A DNA stretch of 5,756 nucleotides from an uncultured Collinsella sp. (lineage in GTDB: Bacteria; Actinomycetota; Coriobacteriia; Coriobacteriales; Coriobacteriaceae). Under the pieces are notes generated by a model. The model saw only the letters and a list, made by a program, of their open reading frames with translations. It ran no database searches and was not told the origin of the DNA. Position 1 is the stretch's first letter, and each line of letters begins with the position of its first letter. The stretch lies in contig USHR01000115.1 of the NCBI GenBank assembly GCA_900554495.1, positions 1-5,756 of the forward strand. Reading direction: 5' to 3'. The translations under genes were made by a program, and so were the position numbers. Below are positions 1-5,200 of this stretch, piece by piece.

Positions 1-275
1 AGGTCGTCCTTGGCGTCCAGAATCTTAATGAGCAGCGGGAACTCCTTGCCCTCGCAGTTGCCAAAGAGCTCGCGATGCTCGGCCCACAGCCACGACAGCG
101 TGTGGCCGGCGTACGGACCCTCGGCAATCTGGCAATCGCCGTTGGGGTGCGCCGAGATGGCCCAGCACTCACCGATGGGACCCTCGGGAATGTCATAGCC
201 AAAGACGGTCTCCAGCTGGCGGCCGCCCCAAATCTTCTCGTGGAAGATCGGCGTGAGTTTAATCAAATCGGACAT
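1..275 (-). CDS. manA: Mannose-6-phosphate isomerase, type I (partial, N-terminal 91 residues)
   Basis: Enzymes of this family interconvert mannose-6-phosphate and fructose-6-phosphate in the cytoplasm, using a zinc ion. The minus strand reads MSDLIKLTPIFHEKIWGG at the start, then GECWAISAHPNG (about residues 36-47), then a LFG...FPLLIKILDA block. These are the conserved N-terminal blocks of Firmicutes/Actinobacteria-type ManA. The window ends just where the family's zinc-ligand Q-V-H segment would follow, so the metal site and the C-terminal half are not visible. I chose the ATG at 275-273 because GGGGG at 287-283 sits 7 nt upstream. An in-frame ATG at 281-279 would leave only 1 nt of spacing. 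It lies 74 nt downstream of the GntR gene on the same strand with no T-tract terminator between them, so co-transcription is likely. B. subtilis gmuF is a same-family gene in a comparable locus. Confidence 0.93.
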   Translation of the reverse strand, partial: MSDLIKLTPIFHEKIWGGRQLETVFGYDIPEGPIGECWAISAHPNGDCQIAEGPYAGHTLSWLWAEHRELFGNCEGKEFPLLIKILDAKDD

Positions 276-297
276 GTGCATACCCCCATCAGGTTGT

Positions 298-337
298 GCA
301 GGCACCTCGCGAAAAACGGCTCAAAGCGAGCGCCTGC
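298..337 (-). other. Hairpin between the GntR gene and manA
   Basis: GCAGGC (298-303) pairs with GCCTGC (332-337), and CTCGC (306-310) pairs with GCGAG (326-330). A small internal loop separates the two stems and the apical loop is 15 nt. No T-run follows on either strand, so this is not a normal intrinsic terminator. It could be an mRNA-stabilising or processing element in a GntR-manA transcript, or chance. Confidence 0.4.
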
Positions 338-349
338 CGGATTACAAAC

Positions 350-1069
350 TTAAGCCAACGTTATGTTGTGCAGCTCAAAGCGGTCGCCCACGTTGCGCGA
401 AATCGAGTACTCAAACGCGGCGCCGCTGTCCAAAAAGCCAATCTGGTTGAGCTCGAGCAGGGGAGAGCCGGGCTTGGTGTTCAGGCGCTTGGCCTCTTCC
501 TCGGTTGCCGCCACGGCACGAATGGTGCGGTGGAAGCTCGAGATCTTAAGCCCGCATTGCTCGCGGATATAGCTGTAGACCGACGCGTACAGGTCCTTTT
601 TCTTCAGGCCCGGGATCAGCTCGAGCGGCATATAGGTGTACTCGATAACGATGGGCAGGCCATCGACCTCGCGTACGCGCACGATGTGATAGGCAAAGTC
701 GTCTTCGGCCATTCCCAGCTGGGAGGCAACCTCTGCCGGCGGATTGACGATCGAGAAATCGTAGACCACCGAGGCAACCTTCTCACCGCGATGCTCGTAG
801 GTAAAGCCCTGCGCGCGGTCGTTTCTGCCTTGGAAAAACGCTTTGCCGGGAAGCCCTGCGGTGTCCTTGACGTAGGTGCCCGATCCGCGACGGCTCGTGA
901 CCAAGCCTTCCTCGGTAATTTGCTCAATTGCTCGTTTGACGGTGATCTTGGAAACGCCATACAGCTCGCAGAACTCAACGACAGTGGGTAGCTTGTCGCC
1001 GGGCTTAAGGGCGCCATCCTCGATACTGCGACGAATATCCGCAGCTATTGACTCATATTTGGGAATCAT
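350..1069 (-). CDS. GntR-family transcriptional regulator with UTRA domain (HutC subfamily)
   Basis: This is a 239-residue DNA-binding protein, probably a repressor that a phosphorylated sugar releases. Residues 1-70 form the winged helix-turn-helix: IPKYESIAADIRRSI, then KPGDKLPT, then VSKITVKRAIEQ (39-50) as recognition region, then RRGSGTYV (60-67) as the wing. Residues 90-239 match the UTRA ligand-binding fold, with EYTYMPLELIPGL (143-155) and LLELNQIGFLDSGAAFEYS followed by GDRFEL near the C terminus. Length is normal for the subfamily. The start ATG has AGGGGG a few nt upstream. It is divergent from the GH1/PTS genes across a 301-bp regulatory region, which is the usual arrangement for a local regulator that also controls itself. 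GmuR of the B. subtilis gmu operon belongs to this subfamily; the actual effector here is unknown. Confidence 0.94.
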   Translation of the reverse strand: MIPKYESIAADIRRSIEDGALKPGDKLPTVVEFCELYGVSKITVKRAIEQITEEGLVTSRRGSGTYVKDTAGLPGKAFFQGRNDRAQGFTYEHRGEKVASVVYDFSIVNPPAEVASQLGMAEDDFAYHIVRVREVDGLPIVIEYTYMPLELIPGLKKKDLYASVYSYIREQCGLKISSFHRTIRAVAATEEEAKRLNTKPGSPLLELNQIGFLDSGAAFEYSISRNVGDRFELHNITLA

Positions 1070-1105
1070 GGAACCCCCTTTCTAACATGAATGCCTGTAA
1101 AAGAA

Positions 1106-1142
1106 AGTATACCTACTATAAAAGCATCTATATGGCTTTAAT
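1106..1142. promoter_or_regulatory. Candidate operators overlapping the GntR promoter
   Basis: Two imperfect palindromes are visible. One is AGTA-tacc-TACT (1106-1117), covering the possible leftward -10 boxes. The other is ATAAAAGC (1118-1125) opposite GCTTTAAT (1135-1142), 7 of 8 positions complementary across 9 nt, lying between the leftward -35 and -10. Their position suits autoregulation by the adjacent GntR protein; binding is inferred only. Confidence 0.3.
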
Positions 1143-1145
1143 CAA
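1106..1145 (-). promoter_or_regulatory. Candidate promoter of the GntR gene
   Basis: On the minus strand TTGATT (1145-1140) is followed after 19 nt by TATAGT (1120-1115). A second possible -10 box, TATACT (1111-1106), lies just downstream. The spacing is long, so the exact -10 is uncertain. The distance to the start codon is reasonable (about 40 nt). Confidence 0.4.
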
Positions 1146-1177
1146 AGAAGTTCGAGAAAGAAAAACAAAAAAGACGC

Positions 1178-1205
1178 TTTACATAAAAAATTAGAGCGCT
1201 ATAGT
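1178..1205 (+). promoter_or_regulatory. Promoter of the GH1/PTS genes
   Basis: TTTACA (1178-1183) and TATAGT (1200-1205) are 16 nt apart, each one base from the sigma-70 consensus. An A-rich stretch precedes the -35 box. Transcription would start near 1211-1213, giving a leader of about 160 nt before the GH1 ATG. Confidence 0.6.
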
Positions 1206-1210
1206 TATAG
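1199..1210. promoter_or_regulatory. Perfect 12-bp palindrome over the rightward -10 box
   Basis: CTATA (1199-1203), GT, then TATAG (1206-1210) form perfect 5-bp arms centred on the -10 hexamer of the GH1 promoter. The half-site CTATA recurs at 1116-1120 and 1128-1132 near the divergent promoter. This is a plausible GntR operator blocking polymerase, but low-complexity AT sequence makes chance palindromes easy. Confidence 0.35.
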
Positions 1211-1235
1211 ATAACAAGCGAGATGCATGAGCATC

Positions 1236-1344
1236 GCCTGTACCGCTTGGAGACGGATTTGTTTTGGTGGGTCGGATATCCGGATAACCGGTGCGCGCCC
1301 GCGCCGGATTACCCGCCAAAGCAAACCCGCCTCCAATCGGAGGC
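1236..1344 (+). repeat. Long imperfect inverted repeat (fold-back element) in the GH1 leader
   Basis: The arms 1236-1283 and 1304-1344 are complementary over six blocks: 1236-1239/1341-1344, 1243-1245/1338-1340, 1247-1252/1331-1336, 1254-1256/1327-1329, 1258-1272/1311-1325 and 1278-1283/1304-1309. By hand count this gives 37 pairs, two of them G.U in the rightward transcript (1262.1321 and 1268.1315). The apical loop is 20 nt (1284-1303) and GC-rich. A nested alternative hairpin, GCCTCC-aatc-GGAGGC (1329-1344), uses part of the right arm. A small GATGC-atga-GCATC hairpin (1222-1235) precedes the element. No T-run follows, so it is not a simple terminator. It may be a regulatory or stabilising leader structure, or a decayed miniature mobile or REP-like element. 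Confidence 0.75.
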
Positions 1345-1360
1345 TCAAAGACACGAAAGC

Positions 1361-1365
1361 GAGGA
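1361..1365 (+). promoter_or_regulatory. Ribosome binding site that fixes the GH1 start
   Basis: GAGGA lies 5 nt before the ATG at 1371. This supports a 466-residue protein over the longer open frame that begins at 1227, whose start has no comparable site. Confidence 0.8.
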
Positions 1366-1370
1366 CTTCG

Positions 1371-2771
1371 ATGGCACAGTATCAGCTGCCCAGCGACTTT
1401 TTCTTTGGCGCGGCCATGTCCGGTCCGCAGACCGAGGGCCAGTGGAACCAGGGCGGCAAGCTCGAGAACCTGTGGGACACCTGGTCCATGCAGGATCTGG
1501 GCTCGTTCTATAACCGCGTGGGTTCCTATGCCGGTAACGACTTTATGGCCAAGTACAAGGACGACCTTCGCATCATGAAGGACCTGGGCCTGGATACCTA
1601 TCGCACCTCCATCCAGTGGAGCCGCCTGCTCGATGCCGACGGCAACCTCAACGAGGAGGGTGCTGCGTGGTACCACGAGCTGTTCCGCGCTTCCCGCGAG
1701 GCAGGCCTGGAGCCGTTCGTCAACCTTTACCACTTCGATATGCCCACCTATCTCTTTGACCGTGGCGGTTGGGAGAGCCGCGAGGTCGTCGAGGCCTACG
1801 CGCATTACGCCGACGTCGCCTTCCGCGAGTTCGGTCAAGAGATCAAGTACTGGTTTACCTTTAACGAGCCCATCGTCGAGCCCGAGCAGCGCTACCAGGA
1901 GGGCGTGTGGTTCCCGCAGCTCCACGACTTCAACCGTGCTCGCACCGTGCAGTACCACATTTCGCTGGCGCACGCGCTGGCTGTTGCCAACTATCGCAAG
2001 GCCTATGACAAGGGCGCCGTTCGCGCCGATGCCAAGATCGGCATGATCAACTGCTTCACCCCGGTCTACACCAAGGAGAACCCCAGCGAGGCAGACCTCG
2101 AGGCCGTGCGTATGACCAGCGGCATCAACAATCGCTGGTGGCTAGACCTTATCACCAAGGGCGAGCTTCCCGCCGACGTGCTCGACAGCCTGGCCGAGGG
2201 CGGCGTCAAGCTTCCGTTCCGCGCCGGTGACCAGGAGATCCTCAAGCAGGGCGTCGTTGACTGGCTTGGCTGCAACTACTACCATCCCACGCGCGTCCAG
2301 GCGCCGGCGAGCAAGATCGACCAGTACGGTCTGCCGCACTTTGCCGACGAGTACGTGTGGCCCGATGCCGTCATGAACAAGAGCCGCGGCTGGGAGATTT
2401 ACCCGAAGGGCCTCTACGACTTTGGCATGGACTGCGCCAAGAACTATCCCGATCTTGAGTGGTTCGTCTCCGAGAACGGCATCGGCATCATGGACGAGTA
2501 CAAGAATCGTGACGCCGAGGGAACCATTCAGGACGACTATCGCGTCGACTTTGTGCGCCAGCACCTTGAGTGGGTCGCCAAGGCCATTGACGAAGGGGCC
2601 AAGTGCCGCGGCTACCACTACTGGGCCGTCATTGACAACTGGTCCTGGGCAAATGCCTTCAAGAACCGTTATGGCTTTGTCGAGGTCGACCTCATGGACG
2701 GCTATCAGCGCCGTCTTAAGAAATCGGCAGCTTGGCTCAAGCAGGTCGCCACGACCCGCGTGGTGGATTAG
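1371..2771 (+). CDS. 6-phospho-beta-glucosidase, glycoside hydrolase family 1
   Basis: A cytoplasmic retaining glycosidase that hydrolyses a PTS-imported phosphodisaccharide to a 6-phosphosugar and a free sugar. It has 466 residues, normal for GH1. Visible family landmarks are the N-terminal LPSDFFFGAAMSGPQTEG block (residues 6-23, Q20 in the sugar-binding position), YHFDMP with H121, TFNEP with acid/base E166, VSENG with nucleophile E368, and DNWSWANAFKNRYGF (422-436). The last carries the S...K...Y phosphate-recognition pattern (S425, K431, Y434). The pattern points to a 6-phospho enzyme rather than a plain beta-glucosidase. There is no signal peptide. It is the first gene of the rightward cluster and lies 135 bp before EIIC. 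It could prefer cellobiose-, gentiobiose- or mannobiose-type phosphates; GmuD and BglA are both relatives, and sequence alone does not settle this. Confidence 0.93.
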   Translation: MAQYQLPSDFFFGAAMSGPQTEGQWNQGGKLENLWDTWSMQDLGSFYNRVGSYAGNDFMAKYKDDLRIMKDLGLDTYRTSIQWSRLLDADGNLNEEGAAWYHELFRASREAGLEPFVNLYHFDMPTYLFDRGGWESREVVEAYAHYADVAFREFGQEIKYWFTFNEPIVEPEQRYQEGVWFPQLHDFNRARTVQYHISLAHALAVANYRKAYDKGAVRADAKIGMINCFTPVYTKENPSEADLEAVRMTSGINNRWWLDLITKGELPADVLDSLAEGGVKLPFRAGDQEILKQGVVDWLGCNYYHPTRVQAPASKIDQYGLPHFADEYVWPDAVMNKSRGWEIYPKGLYDFGMDCAKNYPDLEWFVSENGIGIMDEYKNRDAEGTIQDDYRVDFVRQHLEWVAKAIDEGAKCRGYHYWAVIDNWSWANAFKNRYGFVEVDLMDGYQRRLKKSAAWLKQVATTRVVD

Positions 2772-2775
2772 CGAT

Positions 2776-2809
2776 CGGGCGCTCAGCCCCAAAACGGGCG
2801 CTCAGCCCC
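2776..2809 (+). repeat. Tandem 15-bp repeat with hairpin units
   Basis: CGGGCGCTCAGCCCC occurs twice without mismatch (2776-2790 and 2795-2809), separated by AAAA, directly after the GH1 stop codon. Each unit can form a GGGC/GCCC hairpin. Alternatively GCCC of unit 1 (2786-2789) pairs with GGGC of unit 2 (2796-2799). No T-run follows. Confidence 0.8.
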
Positions 2810-2868
2810 TGCGCAAACGCGCAATAACATTGGCACATCTGGTGGCAGAGGGCGACAGACCACCGTGC
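2810..2868 (+). other. Further hairpins in the GH1-EIIC spacer
   Basis: TGCGC-aaac-GCGCA (2810-2823) is a perfect 5-bp hairpin. GCAC (2833-2836) plus GGTGG (2841-2845) pair with CCACC (2860-2864) plus GTGC (2865-2868), leaving a 4-nt bulge and a 14-nt loop. With the tandem repeat just upstream, most of this 135-bp spacer can fold. No T-tract is present, so read-through from GH1 into EIIC is likely, perhaps with mRNA processing here. Confidence 0.45.
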
Positions 2869-2906
2869 GCATAGGAAAAGGCCGGATTTGAAAGTTAGGA
2901 GCAATC

Positions 2907-4259
2907 ATGGCCAGTGACAACGGAAAGAGCTTCCTCGACAAATTTGCCGAGGTCTCTGCGAAGGTGGGAAACCAGGTTCATCTGCGTTCTCTGCGCGATG
3001 CCTTCGCGACCATCACGCCGCTCTATATCCTTGCGGGTATCGCGGTTCTTATCAACAACGTCGTGTTCCCTCTGTTCCCGCTCGATGCGGCGGGCCTCGT
3101 CAACCTCCAGGCCTGGGGCTCGGCAATCACCCTGGGCACCCTTAACGTGTCCGCCATTATCCTGGCCGGTCTGATTGGCTACAGCCTCGCCAAGAACGAG
3201 CGTTTCGATAACCCGCTTGCCTGCGTGGTTGTCGCTATCTCTGCCTTCGTCATCATGATGCCGCAGCAGATCACCGCCACCCTTGCCGCCACGAGCCCGC
3301 TTCTCACCGACAAGATCACCTCCGCCGAGGTCACCGGTGCCCTTTCGACCGCCAACACCGGTACCAACGGCCTGTTCTCGGCCATCATCATCGCCCTGCT
3401 CTCCACGACGCTCTTCATCAAGATCTCGGGCGTCGAGAAGCTCAAGGTCAAGCTGGGCGAGGGCGTACCTCCTGCGGTCTCCAACTCCTTCAACGTCATG
3501 ATCCCAATGCTGCTCAACCTCTCGATCTTCGCTATCGCCTCGGCCCTGCTCGCCGTCTGCGCCGGCACCGACCTGTGCACCATCATCTCCACCTGCATCT
3601 CCAACCCGCTCAAGAGCATCATGAACGCCGGTCCGTGGGCTGTCATCCTCATCTACACCCTCGCCAACCTGCTGTTCTGCGTTGGTATTCACCAGTCCAC
3701 CATCTCGGGCGCTACCGTCGAGCCGATCCTGACCATGCTCATCGTCGACAACATGGCTACCTTTGCCGCCGGCGGTACCATCCAGCCCGATCACTACATG
3801 AACATGCAGATCGTCAACAGCTTCGCCCTCATCGGCGGCTCGGGCTGCACCCTCATGCTGCTGCTCGACACCTTCCTGTTCTCCAAGAACAAGGCCTCCA
3901 AGACCGTTGCCAAGATGGCCATTCTGCCTGGCCTGTTCAACATCAACGAGCCGGTCATCTACGGTTACCCCATCGTGTACAACCTGCCGCTCATGATTCC
4001 GTTCGTGCTTCTTCCCGACCTGTTCATCGGTGTCACCTATGGCCTGACCTGCGCTGGCATCATCAGCCCCTGCATCGCTCAGGTGCCTTGGACCATGCCG
4101 CCCGTCATCAACGCCCTGCTTGCTACGGGCTTTGACTGGCGCGCCGGCGTGTGGCAGGCTCTGGAGCTGGTCATCGGCATGGCTGTCTACCTGCCCTTTA
4201 TGAGGATCTCCGAGAAGGCCATCGCCAAGCAGGAGGCCCTCGCCGAGCAGAACGCCTAG
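2907..4259 (+). CDS. PTS Lac/cellobiose-family EIIC permease
   Basis: This is the membrane subunit that binds the disaccharide outside and releases it inside as EIIB phosphorylates it. It has 450 residues. The N-terminal HLRSLRDAFATITPLYILAG resembles the family's amphipathic entry segment. Roughly ten hydrophobic segments follow (about 36-56, 72-92, 102-122, 155-172, 196-218, 244-262, 302-324, 352-372, 374-395, 415-432). The signature FNINEPVIYGYPIVYN (344-359) contains E348, and GIHQST holds H262. By position these match the conserved Glu and His of the ChbC-type structure. AGGAG (2897-2901) lies 5 nt before the ATG. EIIB and EIIA are encoded as separate downstream genes. A His-Gln pair follows the glycine at 260-263, where many relatives have His-Gly. 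Substrate cannot be read from sequence: cellobiose, chitobiose and mannobiose carriers all belong here. Confidence 0.94.
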   Translation: MASDNGKSFLDKFAEVSAKVGNQVHLRSLRDAFATITPLYILAGIAVLINNVVFPLFPLDAAGLVNLQAWGSAITLGTLNVSAIILAGLIGYSLAKNERFDNPLACVVVAISAFVIMMPQQITATLAATSPLLTDKITSAEVTGALSTANTGTNGLFSAIIIALLSTTLFIKISGVEKLKVKLGEGVPPAVSNSFNVMIPMLLNLSIFAIASALLAVCAGTDLCTIISTCISNPLKSIMNAGPWAVILIYTLANLLFCVGIHQSTISGATVEPILTMLIVDNMATFAAGGTIQPDHYMNMQIVNSFALIGGSGCTLMLLLDTFLFSKNKASKTVAKMAILPGLFNINEPVIYGYPIVYNLPLMIPFVLLPDLFIGVTYGLTCAGIISPCIAQVPWTMPPVINALLATGFDWRAGVWQALELVIGMAVYLPFMRISEKAIAKQEALAEQNA

Positions 4260-4278
4260 CGTTTGTCCATTCCACCCT

Positions 4279-4322
4279 TGCGGGTACCGATGCTTGGTAC
4301 CGGTACCCGTATCTCCTTTTTT
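4279..4322 (+). terminator. Terminator-like or attenuator structure between EIIC and EIIB
   Basis: CGGGTACCG (4281-4289) pairs with CGGTACCCG (4301-4309), extendable by G.U and T-A pairs to 4279/4311, with an 11-nt loop. T6 follows at 4317-4322 after a 5-nt gap, longer than in textbook terminators. Three GGTACC palindromes (4283-4288, 4296-4301, 4302-4307) allow a competing hairpin between copies 1 and 2. As it sits inside the PTS gene set, partial termination or attenuation is more likely than complete stop. Confidence 0.55.
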
Positions 4323-4378
4323 GCCTAAACGTGCAAAACAGGGGAAAGATAACCACAAGGATTTATCCAGTTTGTCGT

Positions 4379-4404
4379 CTGCGCGCCGCGCAGTTATAAG
4401 GAGG
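4379..4404 (+). promoter_or_regulatory. GC hairpin and strong Shine-Dalgarno box before EIIB
   Basis: CTGCGC-gcc-GCGCAG (4379-4393) is a perfect 6-bp hairpin with a 3-nt loop. It ends 4 nt before AAGGAGG (4398-4404), which is 5 nt from the EIIB ATG. The box itself is not paired. This arrangement would favour efficient EIIB translation and could protect a processed 5' end. I see no convincing internal promoter in 4260-4409. Confidence 0.55.
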
Positions 4405-4409
4405 AAACC

Positions 4410-4712
4410 ATGAAGAAGATCATGCTTTGCTGCAATGCCGGCATGTCCACGAGTCTGCTGGTCCAGAAGATGCAGTCCGAGGTCGCGAGCCGTGGTCTGG
4501 ACATCGAGGTCGAAGCCCGTCCTATGAATGAGGCCCACGATCACCTGGACGAGTGCGACATCCTGCTGCTCGGCCCGCAGATCGGCTACACCAAGGGCGA
4601 CTTTGAGAAGGAGGCCGCCGGCCGTTTCCCGGTCGAGGTCATCAACATGGTCGACTATGGCCGCATGAACGCCGCCGGCATCATCGACCACTGCGTCAGC
4701 GTGATGGGCTAG
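4410..4712 (+). CDS. PTS Lac/cellobiose-family EIIB
   Basis: A small cytoplasmic phosphocarrier of 100 residues that takes phosphate from EIIA on a cysteine and passes it to the sugar bound by EIIC. The N terminus MKKIMLCCNAGMSTSLLV has the family P-loop C-x-A-G-M-S-T-S, so C8 is the phosphorylated cysteine. DILLLGPQIGY (50-60) and FPVEVINMVDYGRMN (73-87) are the other conserved blocks. A second cysteine, C7, lies next to the active one. Length matches the family. It is translated from a very strong ribosome binding site and is followed almost directly by EIIA. Confidence 0.95.
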   Translation: MKKIMLCCNAGMSTSLLVQKMQSEVASRGLDIEVEARPMNEAHDHLDECDILLLGPQIGYTKGDFEKEAAGRFPVEVINMVDYGRMNAAGIIDHCVSVMG

Positions 4713-4715
4713 GTG
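4711..4715 (+). promoter_or_regulatory. Ribosome binding site deciding the EIIA start
   Basis: AGGTG overlaps the EIIB stop codon and lies 6 nt before the ATG at 4722. The alternative GTG at 4713 has no good upstream box. The ATG at 4731 has GGAGG only 2 nt away, and the ATG at 4746 has it 17 nt away. I therefore prefer 4722. Confidence 0.55.
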
Positions 4716-4721
4716 CAGCGC

Positions 4722-5054
4722 ATGGAGGATATGAACGAACTGCAGATGACCTGCTTCGAGATCATCAGCTACGTCGGTACCGCCAAGAGCATGTACATCA
4801 ACGCCGTGCAGAAGGCCAAGGAGGGCGATTTCGACGCCGCCGAGGAGCTCATTAAGCAGGGCGACGAGGCCTATAACGGCGGCCACGATGTTCACATGGG
4901 ACTTCTTAAGAAGGAGGCCAATGGCGAGCGCAACGGCGAGGCCCCGCTGATTCTGCTGCACGCCGAGGACCAGATGGCCGGCACCGAGACCATGCGCGTC
5001 ATGGCCACGGAGCTCATTGAGGTCCACAAACAGCTACAGGCACTCAAGGCCTAG
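4722..5054 (+). CDS. PTS Lac/cellobiose-family EIIA
   Basis: A cytoplasmic helical-bundle phosphocarrier that accepts phosphate from HPr and hands it to EIIB. With the chosen start it has 110 residues, normal for the family. FEIISYVGTAKSMYINAV (12-29) is helix 1. AEELIKQGDEAYNGGH (40-55) is helix 2. LILLHAEDQM (76-85) carries the phosphorylated histidine H80 and the metal-site aspartate D83. The C-terminal ATELIEVHKQLQALKA is charged, as usual. Many relatives have H-A-Q-D-H; here the second histidine is Q84. The start lies 9 nt after the EIIB stop, so translational coupling is likely. It is the last gene before the operon terminator. Starts at 4713, 4731 or 4746 remain possible. Confidence 0.93.
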   Translation: MEDMNELQMTCFEIISYVGTAKSMYINAVQKAKEGDFDAAEELIKQGDEAYNGGHDVHMGLLKKEANGERNGEAPLILLHAEDQMAGTETMRVMATELIEVHKQLQALKA

Positions 5055-5112
5055 CTGGCGTTTTCGCCGCGACGGATCGTGCGGTTCGCATACAATCCAG
5101 TCCCTTTTGCAG

Positions 5113-5144
5113 GCGCCGGGAGTCTCCCTCTCCCGGCGCTTTTT
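5113..5144 (+). terminator. Intrinsic terminator of the PTS operon
   Basis: GCGCCGGGAG (5113-5122) pairs perfectly with CTCCCGGCGC (5130-5139) across a 7-nt loop, and TTTTT follows at once (5140-5144). A 10-bp GC-rich stem with an adjacent T-tract is a textbook rho-independent terminator. It lies 59 nt after the EIIA stop codon. Confidence 0.95.
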
Positions 5145-5200
5145 GTTTGGCGAGTTGCTGAGCGTCATTGCTCGTTGAGCGGGCGGACGTTTCCCCAGAT

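Larger units (their letters stand above)
1070..1370. promoter_or_regulatory. Divergent intergenic regulatory region (301 bp)
   Basis: No gene is supported here. The left half (about 1081-1215) is AT-rich and contains candidate promoters in both directions plus short palindromes. A-rich runs at about 1157-1173, just upstream of the rightward -35 box, could act as an UP element. The right half (1236-1344) is GC-rich and taken up by a long fold-back repeat. The frame upstream of the GH1 ATG stays open back to 1227, but it encodes an arginine-rich stretch unlike any GH1 N terminus. Confidence 0.7.

Noticed and set aside
1171..1184. A possible catabolite-responsive (cre) site around GACGCTTTACAT.
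   Set aside because: Relative to the cre consensus the CG centre and the terminal CA are one base too far apart and the left half does not match.
1227..1370. A 48-codon N-terminal extension of the GH1 frame.
   Set aside because: The sequence is arginine-rich, passes through the inverted repeat, and lacks a ribosome site at its start. The GH1 fold begins normally at the 1371 ATG with GAGGA upstream.
1212..1370. A BglG/LicT-type antiterminator site and terminator pair in the leader.
   Set aside because: No RAT-like sequence is visible, no T-tract follows the hairpins, and the local regulator is of GntR type.
1191..1973. A 260-codon minus-strand frame antisense to the GH1 start and leader; a similar one lies at 2142-2792.
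   Set aside because: Both are shadows of the GH1 gene with low-complexity V/L/A/G-rich products.
2895..5027. A 710-codon open frame on the minus strand, antisense to EIIC, EIIB and EIIA, also open across the EIIC-EIIB spacer.
   Set aside because: Its product is dominated by G, D, H, V and L with no recognisable fold, as expected from the complement of strongly GC3-biased genes. The three plus-strand genes are unambiguous, and I see no ribosome site supporting the frame.
5091..5112. A TACAAT -10-like box just upstream of the operon terminator, suggesting a small RNA.
   Set aside because: No -35 box lies at a usable distance, and transcription would run straight into the terminator stem.
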